Shown piece after piece: positions 16,794-24,197 of a DNA stretch of 64,000 nt (position 1 is the first letter of the stretch; the number at the start of each line of letters is the position of its first letter). A model generated the notes under the pieces. The model was not told the DNA's origin. It saw only the letters and a program-made list of their open reading frames with translations, and did not search any database. The position numbers and the translations under genes are program-made. Location of the stretch: the NCBI RefSeq assembly GCF_001306145.1, contig NZ_LGKO01000003.1, forward strand, positions 1-64,000, given 5' to 3'. The stretch is from Thermanaerothrix daxensis. Its GTDB lineage: Bacteria; Chloroflexota; Anaerolineae; Anaerolineales; Anaerolineaceae.

Positions 16794-17675
16794 ATGAAAT
16801 TTACTAGGCTTTCAACCCCATCCATCTCCACTCTGACGAAAGCGCAAGCGACCCTACTGGTGATGCTAGCAACGCTGGTACTGACAGTATTATTTGCTAG
16901 CATCCCCTTGCCCGGTGGGGATGACTGGGAGGTCTTCCGGGCCGCAGTTCAGCGGACAATTCACAGACAGACCATTTACGGCGTTAAACTGGGGACTTTA
17001 CAGACGAATTATTACTATCCACCCTGGGTTTTAGTACTTCTTCTTATCCCCGGGTTATTACCCTTCAACTGGGGCCTTGCCCTGACCCGTGCGCTGAGTT
17101 TAATCCTGGCCGTCGTGATCGCGTGGCGCTTTCGGACTAGCCTGATTAAACAAATTCTTGCCCTGCTCTCTCCACCCATGTTGTATATCATGCTGCATGG
17201 GCAGGTAGATGTCCTAATTTTAGCCATCATGATCTTTTTGCCCCCCTCCTGGTGGTTGATCGGTAGTATCACCAAACCCCAGGTCACACTGGCTTTTCTA
17301 TTCGGCATCCCGCGAAAAGATTGGCTGCGCGCTGTGTTGATTGCTGCAATGGTTGGTCTTGTATCCTTTCTCATTTTCGGTCCCTGGCCATTGGCGTTGT
17401 TAAACCAACCGAGAGGGATCATTTACTTGGGTCATAACATCTGGGGAGGATTATGGCCTTACAACGTGCCCATTGGACTGGCATTGGTATTCTTCGCCAC
17501 GCAAAAACAGGATCTCCGTTTCATTGTGGCGGCCTCACCCTTCTTCATGCCTTACGCTGCCATGTCAAGTCTGATTGGTCCATGGATCACCCTCAGTAAC
17601 CTGTTGGAAGATTGGCAAGCCGCCGTGGTGCTGATAGCCTGGTGGGCAGCCAGTTTCTACCGTTTTCTCTTCTAA
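16794..17675 (+). CDS. Polytopic membrane protein, GT87/DUF2029-like
   Basis: A 293-residue protein (from ATG 16794; an upstream in-frame TTG at 16779 is an alternative) with eight or more hydrophobic segments. Features such as GDDWEVFRAAV near the first loop, YYYPPWVLVLL, and the alternating helices and short polar loops recall GT-C glycosyltransferases of the GT87/DUF2029 group, which use polyprenyl-linked sugars. It is shorter than typical members (about 400 residues), so it may be a reduced or truncated form. A TATAAT at 16760-16765 is a possible -10. Codon use is less GC-rich than in neighbours. It lies wholly inside the repeat-flanked insert. Confidence 0.6.
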   Translation: MKFTRLSTPSISTLTKAQATLLVMLATLVLTVLFASIPLPGGDDWEVFRAAVQRTIHRQTIYGVKLGTLQTNYYYPPWVLVLLLIPGLLPFNWGLALTRALSLILAVVIAWRFRTSLIKQILALLSPPMLYIMLHGQVDVLILAIMIFLPPSWWLIGSITKPQVTLAFLFGIPRKDWLRAVLIAAMVGLVSFLIFGPWPLALLNQPRGIIYLGHNIWGGLWPYNVPIGLALVFFATQKQDLRFIVAASPFFMPYAAMSSLIGPWITLSNLLEDWQAAVVLIAWWAASFYRFLF

Positions 17676-17869
17676 ACCTGCCTCCTCTAAGGCAATATCT
17701 GCCTTATCCTCTACCTCACTGCCAACACTCTAGCCCACATCCACATGCAACTACAGCGTAGACAAGGTTAGAGCATTAGATGATCCGATAGCCTTGTACC
17801 CTGACCAGCCCTTAACCTTCTCTCCGGGCAAATCCACACACCGCGTCTTACGGCCTTGGAAAGAGGTTT

Positions 17870-19114
17870 TTATCGCACCAGCAGGCTGATGCTCTCAATG
17901 TGGTACGTCTGGGGAAACAGGTCAAACGGCGTCACGTGGCGCAAAGTATAACCCGCCTCCATCAGTCGGCGCAGATCGCGCGCCAGGGTCGCCGGATCGC
18001 AGGACACGTAAGCAATGCAGGTGGGCTCCAGGCGGATGAGTGCCTCCAGTGCTGCCGGCGCCATGCCGGCACGGGGCGGATCCACCACAACGACCTCCGG
18101 CCGCACATCCAACCAGGGCAGGACTTCTTCGGCCGCCCCCTGGTAGAGCGCCACATGGTCAAACTCATCCAGATTAACCGCAAAATCCTCGCAGGCACTG
18201 GGAGAAACCTCCACCCCCAGACAGCGCCCCACCCGTGGCGCCAGGAAAGCCGTGAACAACCCCACTCCGCAGTACACATCTAACAACGTCGTCTGTGGGG
18301 TCAGAGGCAGGTGCTCCAATAAATTCTGCACCATGGCGGCTGCCTGAGCGGTATTCACCTGAAAGAAGGAGGGCGCCGAAACCTTGAAGGGACGCCCCAA
18401 CACCTCCATCACCAGGTAGTCCTCCCCCGCCAGCACAATTGTTCCCGCCGGGCTGAGGTGCACAGCCGAGAGGGGAAAATCCACGCTGAATTCCGGCGCT
18501 TGGGGATCCCGGCTCTCCAGGATCAGCAGCACCTCTTCCCCGCTGCCCACGCGCAGTTCCACCCGCTCCAGGCCGGGAATGGGCTCCAGATCCAGCTGTG
18601 GCCAGACCTGATTCAGCACCGGCTCCGGCAGGTGGCACTCGCGAATGGCCACCACCTCGTGCGAATCGGGGCGATGATAACCCAAACGGCCCTGCCCGTC
18701 TAAATGGAACTGCACCGTATTGCGGTAATTCCAGGCGTTGGGAGAAGGTACCAGGGGGCGCAGCGGCGGCTCGGGGATGCCCGCCAGGCGCTGGAGTTGC
18801 TCACGTAAAATTGCCTCCTTGAGAGCGCACTGCGTGGCGTAATCCATGTGCTGGTAATGGCAGCCTCCGCACTCGCCAAAATGCGGGCAACGCGGCGAAA
18901 TGCGCTGAGCAGAGGGGCGCAGCACCTCCAACAACTCAGCACGGGCAAAAGTGCGCCTGGCTTCCACCAGGCGCACACGCACTCGCTCACCCGGCAGACC
19001 CAACGGTACAAAGACTGCCCGCCCATCCGGCAGACGCCCCAAGCAAGTGCCGCCATAGGCAGGCGAGAGCAGGTCAATCTCGTAAACCGCGTGCCTTAAA
19101 TCATGTTGACCCAA
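17870..19114 (-). CDS. rlmD: 23S rRNA (uracil-5-)-methyltransferase, RlmD/RumA family
   Basis: About 414 residues. An N-terminal TRAM domain (AYGGTCLGRLPDGRAVFV) is followed by the 4Fe-4S cysteines of RumA (CPHFGECGGC) and a SAM methyltransferase domain with DVYCGVGLFTAFLA, VVDPPRAGM and the catalytic YVSCDP. It methylates C5 of a uracil in 23S rRNA; whether U1939 or U747 is not decidable here. The reading frame stays open far upstream through the CBS gene, but that part has no homologous look. TTG 19114, preceded by GGAAG at 7 bases and overlapping the CBS stop, is the best start. Its 3' end was rebuilt by the adjacent insertion. Confidence 0.9.
   Translation of the reverse strand: MGQHDLRHAVYEIDLLSPAYGGTCLGRLPDGRAVFVPLGLPGERVRVRLVEARRTFARAELLEVLRPSAQRISPRCPHFGECGGCHYQHMDYATQCALKEAILREQLQRLAGIPEPPLRPLVPSPNAWNYRNTVQFHLDGQGRLGYHRPDSHEVVAIRECHLPEPVLNQVWPQLDLEPIPGLERVELRVGSGEEVLLILESRDPQAPEFSVDFPLSAVHLSPAGTIVLAGEDYLVMEVLGRPFKVSAPSFFQVNTAQAAAMVQNLLEHLPLTPQTTLLDVYCGVGLFTAFLAPRVGRCLGVEVSPSACEDFAVNLDEFDHVALYQGAAEEVLPWLDVRPEVVVVDPPRAGMAPAALEALIRLEPTCIAYVSCDPATLARDLRRLMEAGYTLRHVTPFDLFPQTYHIESISLLVR
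17873..17905. repeat. Right copy of the 33-bp direct repeat, forming the last 11 codons of rlmD
   Basis: Perfect match to 16662-16694 in the same orientation. On the minus strand these bases are the final 11 sense codons of the rlmD-like gene, directly followed by TAA. Confidence 0.9.
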
Positions 19115-19530
19115 ATGTAATCTTCCAGGCTCTTGATTTCGGCGTCCTTCTCCACCAGTAAACGCTTGACCACATCCCCTATGGAGATAATCCCGATCAG
19201 TTGATCGTTTTCCAGCACCGGCAAATGGCGGAAACGGTGCTGGGTCATCAGCACCATGCAGTCTTCCACGGTTTGGTCGGGGGTGACGTAATAGACCGGC
19301 GAGACCATGATCTCGCGCACCGGGGTTTGCATGGTGATCTGCCCACCGATGGCCTTGCGGGCAAAATCGCGCTCGGAAAAGATGCCCACAATCTTGCCCC
19401 CCTCCACAACCACCACTGCCCCAATGCGCTTCTCGGCCATCAATTTCAGCGCTTCCAAGACGCTCGATGAGGGCGTCACATACCACACCTGACACGATTT
19501 GTCTTCAAGTAACTGACGGACAATGCCCAT
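19096..19530 (-). CDS. CBS-domain pair protein (first of tandem paralogues)
   Basis: A 144-residue protein consisting of two CBS domains: VWYVTPSSSVLEALKLMAEKR with GGKIVGIFSERDFARKA, and VYYVTPDQTVEDCMVLMTQHRFRHLPV with DQLIGIISIGDVVK. Pairs of CBS domains bind adenosyl ligands and sense energy or redox state. Its partner is unknown. ATG 19530 gives the conserved start MGIVRQLL; upstream in-frame sequence is a shadow of the neighbouring gene. It overlaps rlmD and lies 11 bases after the second CBS gene. Confidence 0.9.
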   Translation of the reverse strand: MGIVRQLLEDKSCQVWYVTPSSSVLEALKLMAEKRIGAVVVVEGGKIVGIFSERDFARKAIGGQITMQTPVREIMVSPVYYVTPDQTVEDCMVLMTQHRFRHLPVLENDQLIGIISIGDVVKRLLVEKDAEIKSLEDYIWVNMI

Positions 19531-19541
19531 GACCTTTATCC

Positions 19542-19985
19542 CTAAATGGTGTGCGTTCGTCCGCGAATGTAATTCTCCAGGCTCTGGATGGTGATTTCTT
19601 TCTCTTCCAGCAACTGCTTGACCACATCGCCAATCGAGATGACTCCCACCAGTTGGTCCCCTTCCAGCACCGGCAGATGACGAATGTGCTTGGCGGTCAT
19701 CAGCGCCATGCACTCCTCCACCGTCTGCTGAGGGCTGACGTAATAGACCGAACGGGTCATGAAATTTTTGACCGGCTCATCCAGCAAGAGGGACTCACGG
19801 CTGGCGGCATAGCGAGCGTAATCCCGCTCCGAAAAGATGCCGACGATCTTGCCCTCTTCCAGCACCAGCACGGCGCCGATGTTCTTCTCAGCCATGAGTT
19901 TCAGGGTGTTGCGTAGCGGCGTGTCGGGGGTCACCGACCAGACCTCTCGACCTTTCATATCAAGCAGATTCTTGACAATGGCCAT
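19542..19985 (-). CDS. CBS-domain pair protein (second of tandem paralogues)
   Basis: A 147-residue protein with two CBS domains, closely similar to the downstream gene (shared LMAEK.IGAV, KIVGIFSERD.AR, TVE.CM.LMT and GD.VK.LL.EK). GAGGAG at 7 bases selects ATG 19985 over GTG 20000. A third relative is at 42293-42739. The two tandem copies and rlmD form a leftward operon with a good promoter at 20036-20063. Function is unknown; a soluble nucleotide sensor is the family expectation. Confidence 0.9.
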   Translation of the reverse strand: MAIVKNLLDMKGREVWSVTPDTPLRNTLKLMAEKNIGAVLVLEEGKIVGIFSERDYARYAASRESLLLDEPVKNFMTRSVYYVSPQQTVEECMALMTAKHIRHLPVLEGDQLVGVISIGDVVKQLLEEKEITIQSLENYIRGRTHTI

Positions 19986-20035
19986 CGCTGGGCTCCTCAC
20001 GCAGACATTGGAGTGGGAGAAAGTGCTTTACATTG

Positions 20036-20063
20036 ATTATCAACAAAAGCGAGGCTTTGTCAA
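20036..20063 (-). promoter_or_regulatory. Promoter of the CBS-CBS-rlmD operon
   Basis: Minus-strand -35 TTGACA (20063-20058) and -10 GATAAT (20041-20036), with 16 bases between. Confidence 0.65.
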
Positions 20064-20101
20064 GTTTTATGGCGAACCAACTCAAATTTGTCTTCTTTCT
20101 C

Positions 20102-21346
20102 TTATTCGAGCCCATCCAGCGCTTGCCGCAGGTCGGCGATCAGGTCATCCGCATCTTCCAGGCCCAACGAGAGACGCACCAGGTTATCGCGGATACCGAG
20201 GCGGCGGCGCTCTTCAGGCGGCACATCGTAGTACGACATCAGTGCGGGCTGAATGACCAAACTTTCGGTGCCCCCAAGCGAAGGGGAAATATAGGGGATT
20301 TGCAGACGATCAATAAAGCGGGCCGTGCGCCAGAGATCCCCCCGCACAGTGAACGAGACCACCCCACCGAAACCGCGCATCTGGGCCTGTGCGACGGCGT
20401 AGTCGGGGTGCGATGGCAGACCCGGATACCACACCTGCTCCACCTCCGGATGCTCGGCCAGGAACTCGGCCACGCGCTGGCCGTTCTGGTTGTGGCGCTC
20501 CACCCGCAGACTAAGCGTCTTCAGACCGCGCAGCAGCAGGTAGGCATTGTGCGGGTCGGGTGTGGCCCCGAGAATATTGTGCAGCTCCCGCACCGGAGTC
20601 ACCCACTCAGCCCGACCAGCCACAAACCCCGCCAGCAGGTCATTGTGCCCTCCCAGGTACTTGGTGGCTGAGTGAATGACCAGGTCCACGCCCCATTCCA
20701 GCGGGCGCAGGTTAAAGGGGGTGGCAAAGGTGCTATCCACCACACTGATCAGGTGATGGCGGCGGGCAATCGTGGCAAAGCGCTCGACATCCAGGACGCG
20801 CAGATAAGGGTTGGTGGGCGTTTCAGAGAGCAGCAGGCGGGTAGTTGGGCGAATGGCGGTTTCCAGCGCCTCATAATCCCCCAGCGGTACCACTGTGGTC
20901 TCAATCCCAAAGCGGGGCAAGACCTCCAGGCAGAACTGGCGCGTGCGGCGATAACAATCATCCGTCATGATCACATGATCGCCTTGACGTAGCAGCGCCA
21001 GCAGCGTCGTCGTGACCGCTGCCATGCCCGAGGCAAACTGAATTGCCGCTTCGGCGCCCTCCAGAGCCGCCAGACGGGCCTCGCAGGCGGCCACCGTGGG
21101 ATTGCCGTAGCGCCCGTATTCCAAGCGGTCGGTGGGCAGGCCGCGGGTGTGGGCTTCCTGATAGGCAACCACCTCCTCACTGTTGCGGAAGGTGTAGGTG
21201 GCCGTTTGCACCAGCGGCTCAATCAACGCGTGGTAGGGCTTACAGCGTTCGCTCCCGGCGTGGATGGCGCGGGTGGAGTCGCCCCATTCGGCAGCTTGGG
21301 CCGCCAGAGCCGGCAGGGTCGTGGTGGGAGTAGGGGTTTGGGTCAT
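20102..21346 (-). CDS. Cys/Met metabolism PLP-dependent enzyme (cystathionine gamma-synthase/lyase family)
   Basis: A 414-residue fold-type I PLP enzyme. ASGMAA binds the cofactor phosphate, VVDSTFATP holds the PLP-stacking Asp region, and SATKYLGGHND contains the Schiff-base Lys. Members make cystathionine from O-acyl-homoserine, cleave cystathionine, or make or degrade methionine; these cannot be separated by eye. The N-terminus has a short Thr/Pro-rich extension. GGAGGTGA lies just before the ATG. A 240-base leader upstream holds a Met-rich small ORF, a competing pairing and a terminator, which would fit a methionine-biosynthetic role. Confidence 0.92.
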   Translation of the reverse strand: MTQTPTPTTTLPALAAQAAEWGDSTRAIHAGSERCKPYHALIEPLVQTATYTFRNSEEVVAYQEAHTRGLPTDRLEYGRYGNPTVAACEARLAALEGAEAAIQFASGMAAVTTTLLALLRQGDHVIMTDDCYRRTRQFCLEVLPRFGIETTVVPLGDYEALETAIRPTTRLLLSETPTNPYLRVLDVERFATIARRHHLISVVDSTFATPFNLRPLEWGVDLVIHSATKYLGGHNDLLAGFVAGRAEWVTPVRELHNILGATPDPHNAYLLLRGLKTLSLRVERHNQNGQRVAEFLAEHPEVEQVWYPGLPSHPDYAVAQAQMRGFGGVVSFTVRGDLWRTARFIDRLQIPYISPSLGGTESLVIQPALMSYYDVPPEERRRLGIRDNLVRLSLGLEDADDLIADLRQALDGLE

Positions 21347-21375
21347 GGGATCACCTCCAGGGGTAGAGTAAGGAT

Positions 21376-21411
21376 AAACAAAACGGGCTGCCCACTTTGG
21401 CAGGCAGCCCG
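21376..21411 (-). terminator. Intrinsic terminator in the leader of the transsulfuration gene
   Basis: Minus-strand stem CGGGCTGCC (21411-21403)/GGCAGCCCG (21392-21384) with a 10-base loop, followed by TTTTGTTTA. It lies 37 bases before the structural gene. Its 5' arm region GCTGCCTGCC (21408-21399) is also fully complementary to 21481-21472 inside the small ORF. Confidence 0.85.
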
Positions 21412-21446
21412 CTGGTTGACTCCACTTGCGTTTCAGGGATAAGGAT

Positions 21447-21569
21447 TCAGATCACTTTTCCCTCCGCAAGCGCTGCCTGCCGGGAAAAGCGGCGCATGAC
21501 CATCGCCATCATCATGCCCATGGCGATAAGAAGAACGGCAGATGCAGCACTTGCGAATTGGATACTCAT
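21447..21569 (-). CDS. 40-residue Met-rich peptide, candidate attenuation leader peptide
   Basis: The ORF starts at ATG 21569, 28 bases after a strong promoter. It has one hydrophobic stretch, and six of residues 17-25 are methionine (MGMMMAMVM), followed by RRFSRQAALAEGKVI-stop. The Met cluster ends seven codons before a 10-base element (21481-21472) able to disrupt the downstream terminator. This is the geometry of an amino-acid leader peptide and the downstream gene belongs to Cys/Met metabolism. The alternative is a small single-span membrane protein with its own terminator, since Met-rich helices also occur there. An AGAGG 14 bases upstream is a rather distant ribosome site. Confidence 0.6.
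   Translation of the reverse strand: MSIQFASAASAVLLIAMGMMMAMVMRRFSRQAALAEGKVI
21472..21481 (-). promoter_or_regulatory. Candidate antiterminator arm
   Basis: Minus-strand GGCAGGCAGC, exact complement of GCTGCCTGCC at 21408-21399 in the terminator 5' arm. Pairing gives 10 bp and excludes the terminator. It sits within the small ORF just downstream of the Met cluster. Confidence 0.6.
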
Positions 21570-21596
21570 AGTCGTAATCGCGACCTCTTGCGCCTG

Positions 21597-21624
21597 ATTA
21601 TAGGCAGAATGTGGAAAAAGTCAA
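21597..21624 (-). promoter_or_regulatory. Strong sigma-70-type promoter of the leader and transsulfuration gene
   Basis: Minus-strand -35 TTGACT (21624-21619) and -10 TATAAT (21602-21597), spacing 16. It gives a leader of about 240 bases before the structural gene. Confidence 0.8.
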
Positions 21625-21747
21625 TACTTTTGTGCCTAAAATCGGACACAATTTCAGATAAGAAGTCAAAAGCCGTCAGAGATCCCTGGGAAAAAGCAGA
21701 TTGTTGTCTAAGCGCCCCTTCGAACCTCCGACGTCTTTTCTCAAATC

Positions 21748-22146
21748 TCAGTGTAGTTTCTCGACTCGGTTCAAAAGCGTCCCTTTCAGGTAAGCCTGCA
21801 CGGCTTCATCAATACTGGCAATCTCTGTGATGATCGGCTGGATACCCTTTGAACGCAAATATTCATACGCACCCATACCCATTCCACGCGCCAGCAAGAC
21901 CTGGCAGTCGGAGATAGCCTCGACCATGCGGGCATGTCGCGACTGCGCGGCGGGATCAAAACCATGGCCACGTGGGTCCTCACCTTCTGTGTGAGTTTCC
22001 CCACTAAATTGGGTGTGACCCATTTTGTCACGCTTTTCACGGGCAATTATGGCATCATTTTCAACCGTCACCACAACATAAAAAGGCGCCCGGCCAAAAT
22101 GCTGACTGATGGTAACCCCATCTTCCGAAACCGCTGCAATTTTCAT
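21748..22146 (-). CDS. NifX/NifB-type dinitrogenase cofactor-like protein
   Basis: A 132-residue single-domain protein of the NifX/NafY (Nitro_FeMo-Co) family: MKIAAVSEDGVTISQHFGRAPFYVVV at the N-terminus and ARGMGMGAYEYLRSKGIQPIIT near the C-terminus. The family binds Fe-Mo or other metal-sulfur clusters or their precursors; many members lie outside nitrogen-fixation loci. No nif genes are visible here, so a general metal-cluster carrier is more likely. The middle is rich in His, Glu and Asp. AGGAGGT before ATG 22146 fixes the start. It is the last gene of a leftward run with the FmdE-like and TSUP genes. Confidence 0.85.
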   Translation of the reverse strand: MKIAAVSEDGVTISQHFGRAPFYVVVTVENDAIIAREKRDKMGHTQFSGETHTEGEDPRGHGFDPAAQSRHARMVEAISDCQVLLARGMGMGAYEYLRSKGIQPIITEIASIDEAVQAYLKGTLLNRVEKLH

Positions 22147-22177
22147 GGGTTGACCTCCTGACTCGGTTTGCTTTCGG

Positions 22178-22798
22178 CTACCGTTCGATTTTGACAACTT
22201 TTTCATATCCGGAACAGGGAATGCACACCGGCTGACCCTCCTTAATGCGCACGTAACGGTCGAACACGTACTCGCCACACACACTGCACTTGGTCTTGTT
22301 GAACGAGCCTTTGACCGGGGTATAAGTGAAATCGGGCTTTGATTCAACCTTGAAAATGGCCTCATCGGGCTGGTCATAGACCCACTGAAGCACTTCCCGG
22401 CGCACGTCCAACGGAATCTGAGAAGGCTCAATGCCCTTCTTGCGATAGACAAAGAATTCAAACCTGCCCATGGCATCAATAAACTCAGGTAGTAGCGAGT
22501 AACGAACAGCCCCCTTATTTGGATGATAGAATGTTGCTGCCAATTTGCCGTAGAAAGTCTTGGCCATCAACAACTTACCGTAGGTAGCCCCAGTAGCAAT
22601 TTGCATCCCATCCATCATACACGTCTGAGGATGGCCTTCGCCTAGTTCAGGGAAGACAAAAAATCCATGATCGCGTTCCTTTTCAATCCCCAGGTATACA
22701 AGCGCAAGTTTACCCATGCGGTAGCCAATAGGCATAAATGGACACTCGTGGCCATGAAATTCAAAAGCCCATTCGGGGGGAATAAAAGGTGTTGTCAT
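22178..22798 (-). CDS. FmdE-like protein with C-terminal zinc finger
   Basis: A 206-residue protein. The N-terminal FmdE domain has FHGHECPFMPIGYRMG and GEGHPQTCMMDGMQIATGAT, with the conserved Cys/His cluster; the C-terminus has a CxxC...CxxC zinc ribbon (CSVCGEYV...CIPCSGY). The name comes from the molybdenum formylmethanofuran dehydrogenase operon of methanogens, but bacterial members have no settled function and often lie near molybdopterin enzymes. Here it sits between a TSUP permease (26 bases upstream) and the NifX-like gene (31 bases downstream), suggesting metal-sulfur handling. Confidence 0.85.
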   Translation of the reverse strand: MTTPFIPPEWAFEFHGHECPFMPIGYRMGKLALVYLGIEKERDHGFFVFPELGEGHPQTCMMDGMQIATGATYGKLLMAKTFYGKLAATFYHPNKGAVRYSLLPEFIDAMGRFEFFVYRKKGIEPSQIPLDVRREVLQWVYDQPDEAIFKVESKPDFTYTPVKGSFNKTKCSVCGEYVFDRYVRIKEGQPVCIPCSGYEKVVKIER

Positions 22799-22824
22799 TA
22801 TCTCTCCTTTTCGTGGTTAGAATA

Positions 22825-23580
22825 TCAGCCAATCAAATCCAAAAACATCTTGATCGCAATACCCCATAAAAGCACTCCGATAATCTTCTTAAGATAGGCA
22901 CTGGAAACCTTTGTTTTCATCAACTGAGAACCCAACACAGAACCAGCAACCGACATGATGGCCATGCCCCCCACAAACCACGGATCCAGACCGGTTATGG
23001 TAGCATGACCGAGGAATCCAGATAACGAGGAGAACACCACCACCAGAGATGTCGTCCCCGCAGCCACCTTGGCATCCAATCCCAGCCAGTTGAGCACCGG
23101 CAGAATGAAGTTACCTCCCCCCACACCCAGTAAGCCGCCGAGAAAGCCAGCCAAACCACCCACACCCGCTCCATAGGCCACCTCCAGTGGACGGCCCAAG
23201 GGCTTTTCCTGCTGCTTGGTTTTATAAAAAAGCATCATGAATCCCGCAAAAAACAGAAAAGCGGCAAACAATCCTAACAACAATGTTTTGTTGACCGTTG
23301 CAGACAATCTGGCTCCCAGGGGCGACAGGATGACCGCCGTGAGCAGCACCGGCAATCCCAGTCGCCAGTTAATCAGCCTGCCACGCCAATAGTTCATGGC
23401 TGCAAACAGTAAACTAACCACATTAAGCAGCAAGGCCGTGGAGGTGGCTTTAGCCAGGGGCACTCCCAAGTAATAAAAAAGAGGGACAAACAGAAAGGCA
23501 GCCCCCAAACCAGCCATACTCAACAGGCCCGAAAACGCAAAAACCAGGAGGGCACTAAGCAAATAGGTGGTAGCGGGCAT
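22825..23580 (-). CDS. TSUP (TauE/SafE) family anion permease
   Basis: A 251-residue membrane protein with about eight helices and the two TSUP repeats; the second starts GVGGLAGFLGGLLGVGGGNFILP. Members export sulfite or sulfonates or import thiosulfate. ATG 23580 gives the usual N-terminus; in-frame sequence further upstream is polar and AT-rich. It is probably the first gene of the TSUP, FmdE-like, NifX-like run and is divergent from a second TSUP gene at 24198. Confidence 0.88.
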   Translation of the reverse strand: MPATTYLLSALLVFAFSGLLSMAGLGAAFLFVPLFYYLGVPLAKATSTALLLNVVSLLFAAMNYWRGRLINWRLGLPVLLTAVILSPLGARLSATVNKTLLLGLFAAFLFFAGFMMLFYKTKQQEKPLGRPLEVAYGAGVGGLAGFLGGLLGVGGGNFILPVLNWLGLDAKVAAGTTSLVVVFSSLSGFLGHATITGLDPWFVGGMAIMSVAGSVLGSQLMKTKVSSAYLKKIIGVLLWGIAIKMFLDLIG

Positions 23581-24197
23581 CAAGGGTCCGTCCTTATTAG
23601 ATATCCCAAGAAAATTCTCCTTAACCACATTTGAATTATTGAATGTTATTCTATTTCCTCGATAAATAGCCGTCAATAGTGACAATCGTCACCCATTTAC
23701 CTGCTCATATTTGAAAGTTTAGACGGCAATGAGCCCACCTGAAATGCACCTCTTGAGCGGCAACCCGCCCATAACCCTGACGAGCAAGAGTCATGACCGG
23801 TCCTCTATGATCCAACGGTCGGTTTTCCGGGTGGAATTGGGTGATACATGACATTCTTTCCTTTCACATTATGACATATCTCACTTACAAATTGGGTGAC
23901 TTCGATAAAAAATAATATTCAATAATTTGAATATAAAAACGAGATTTGCCTTTGTTTTCATGAATGATATACCCACCCGGCTTAACCCTTTACCCTCTTG
24001 TTGGTCAGCATAAAAACGAGGACTGACATGCGAAAATGTTGTCATCAGTGGAGATCACCACTTTGCCAGTGTATAAAAGGGCGTGGTTCCGGGGTTAAAC
24101 GCCCGCCTCCAACATGTCGAACTCCGATTTCGTAATCGTGTCCTCAGTTTAACCAAAGAGTGAAGTTTCGGAGTTCACAAATCATCGGAGGTGCGAA
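23581..24197. promoter_or_regulatory. 617-base AT-rich divergent intergenic region between two TSUP genes
   Basis: No convincing gene was seen. It holds an inverted repeat GTGAC-AATC-GTCAC (23679-23692), about 100 bases upstream of the leftward TSUP start. This is the shape of a dimeric regulator site, possibly of the CRP/FNR type. Two GAACTCCG/CGGAGTTC arms (24119-24126 and 24169-24176) lie before the rightward TSUP. Promoters for both directions must lie here, but none stands out. Confidence 0.4.

Larger units (their letters stand above)
16662..17872. mobile_element. 1.2-kb AT-richer insert bounded by 33-bp direct repeats
   Basis: The segment separates the two copies of the rlmD 3' end (repeat period 1211 bp) and is visibly richer in A+T than both flanks. 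It carries one membrane-protein gene and no recognisable transposase, integrase or terminal inverted repeats. The right repeat restores an intact rlmD reading frame with a new TAA stop. The mechanism is unknown: a passively mobilised cassette, a site-specific insert lacking its own integrase, or recombination through short homology. Confidence 0.6.

Noticed and set aside
19115-19495. A 127-codon N-terminal extension of rlmD
   Set aside because: It is the shadow of the CBS gene in another frame and lacks TRAM or any family sequence; a TTG with ribosome site at 19114 fits the family length.
24119-24176. GAACTCCG/CGGAGTTC inverted arms as a terminator or operator
   Set aside because: 8-bp arms with a 42-base spacer are easily due to chance; mentioned only within the intergenic entry.
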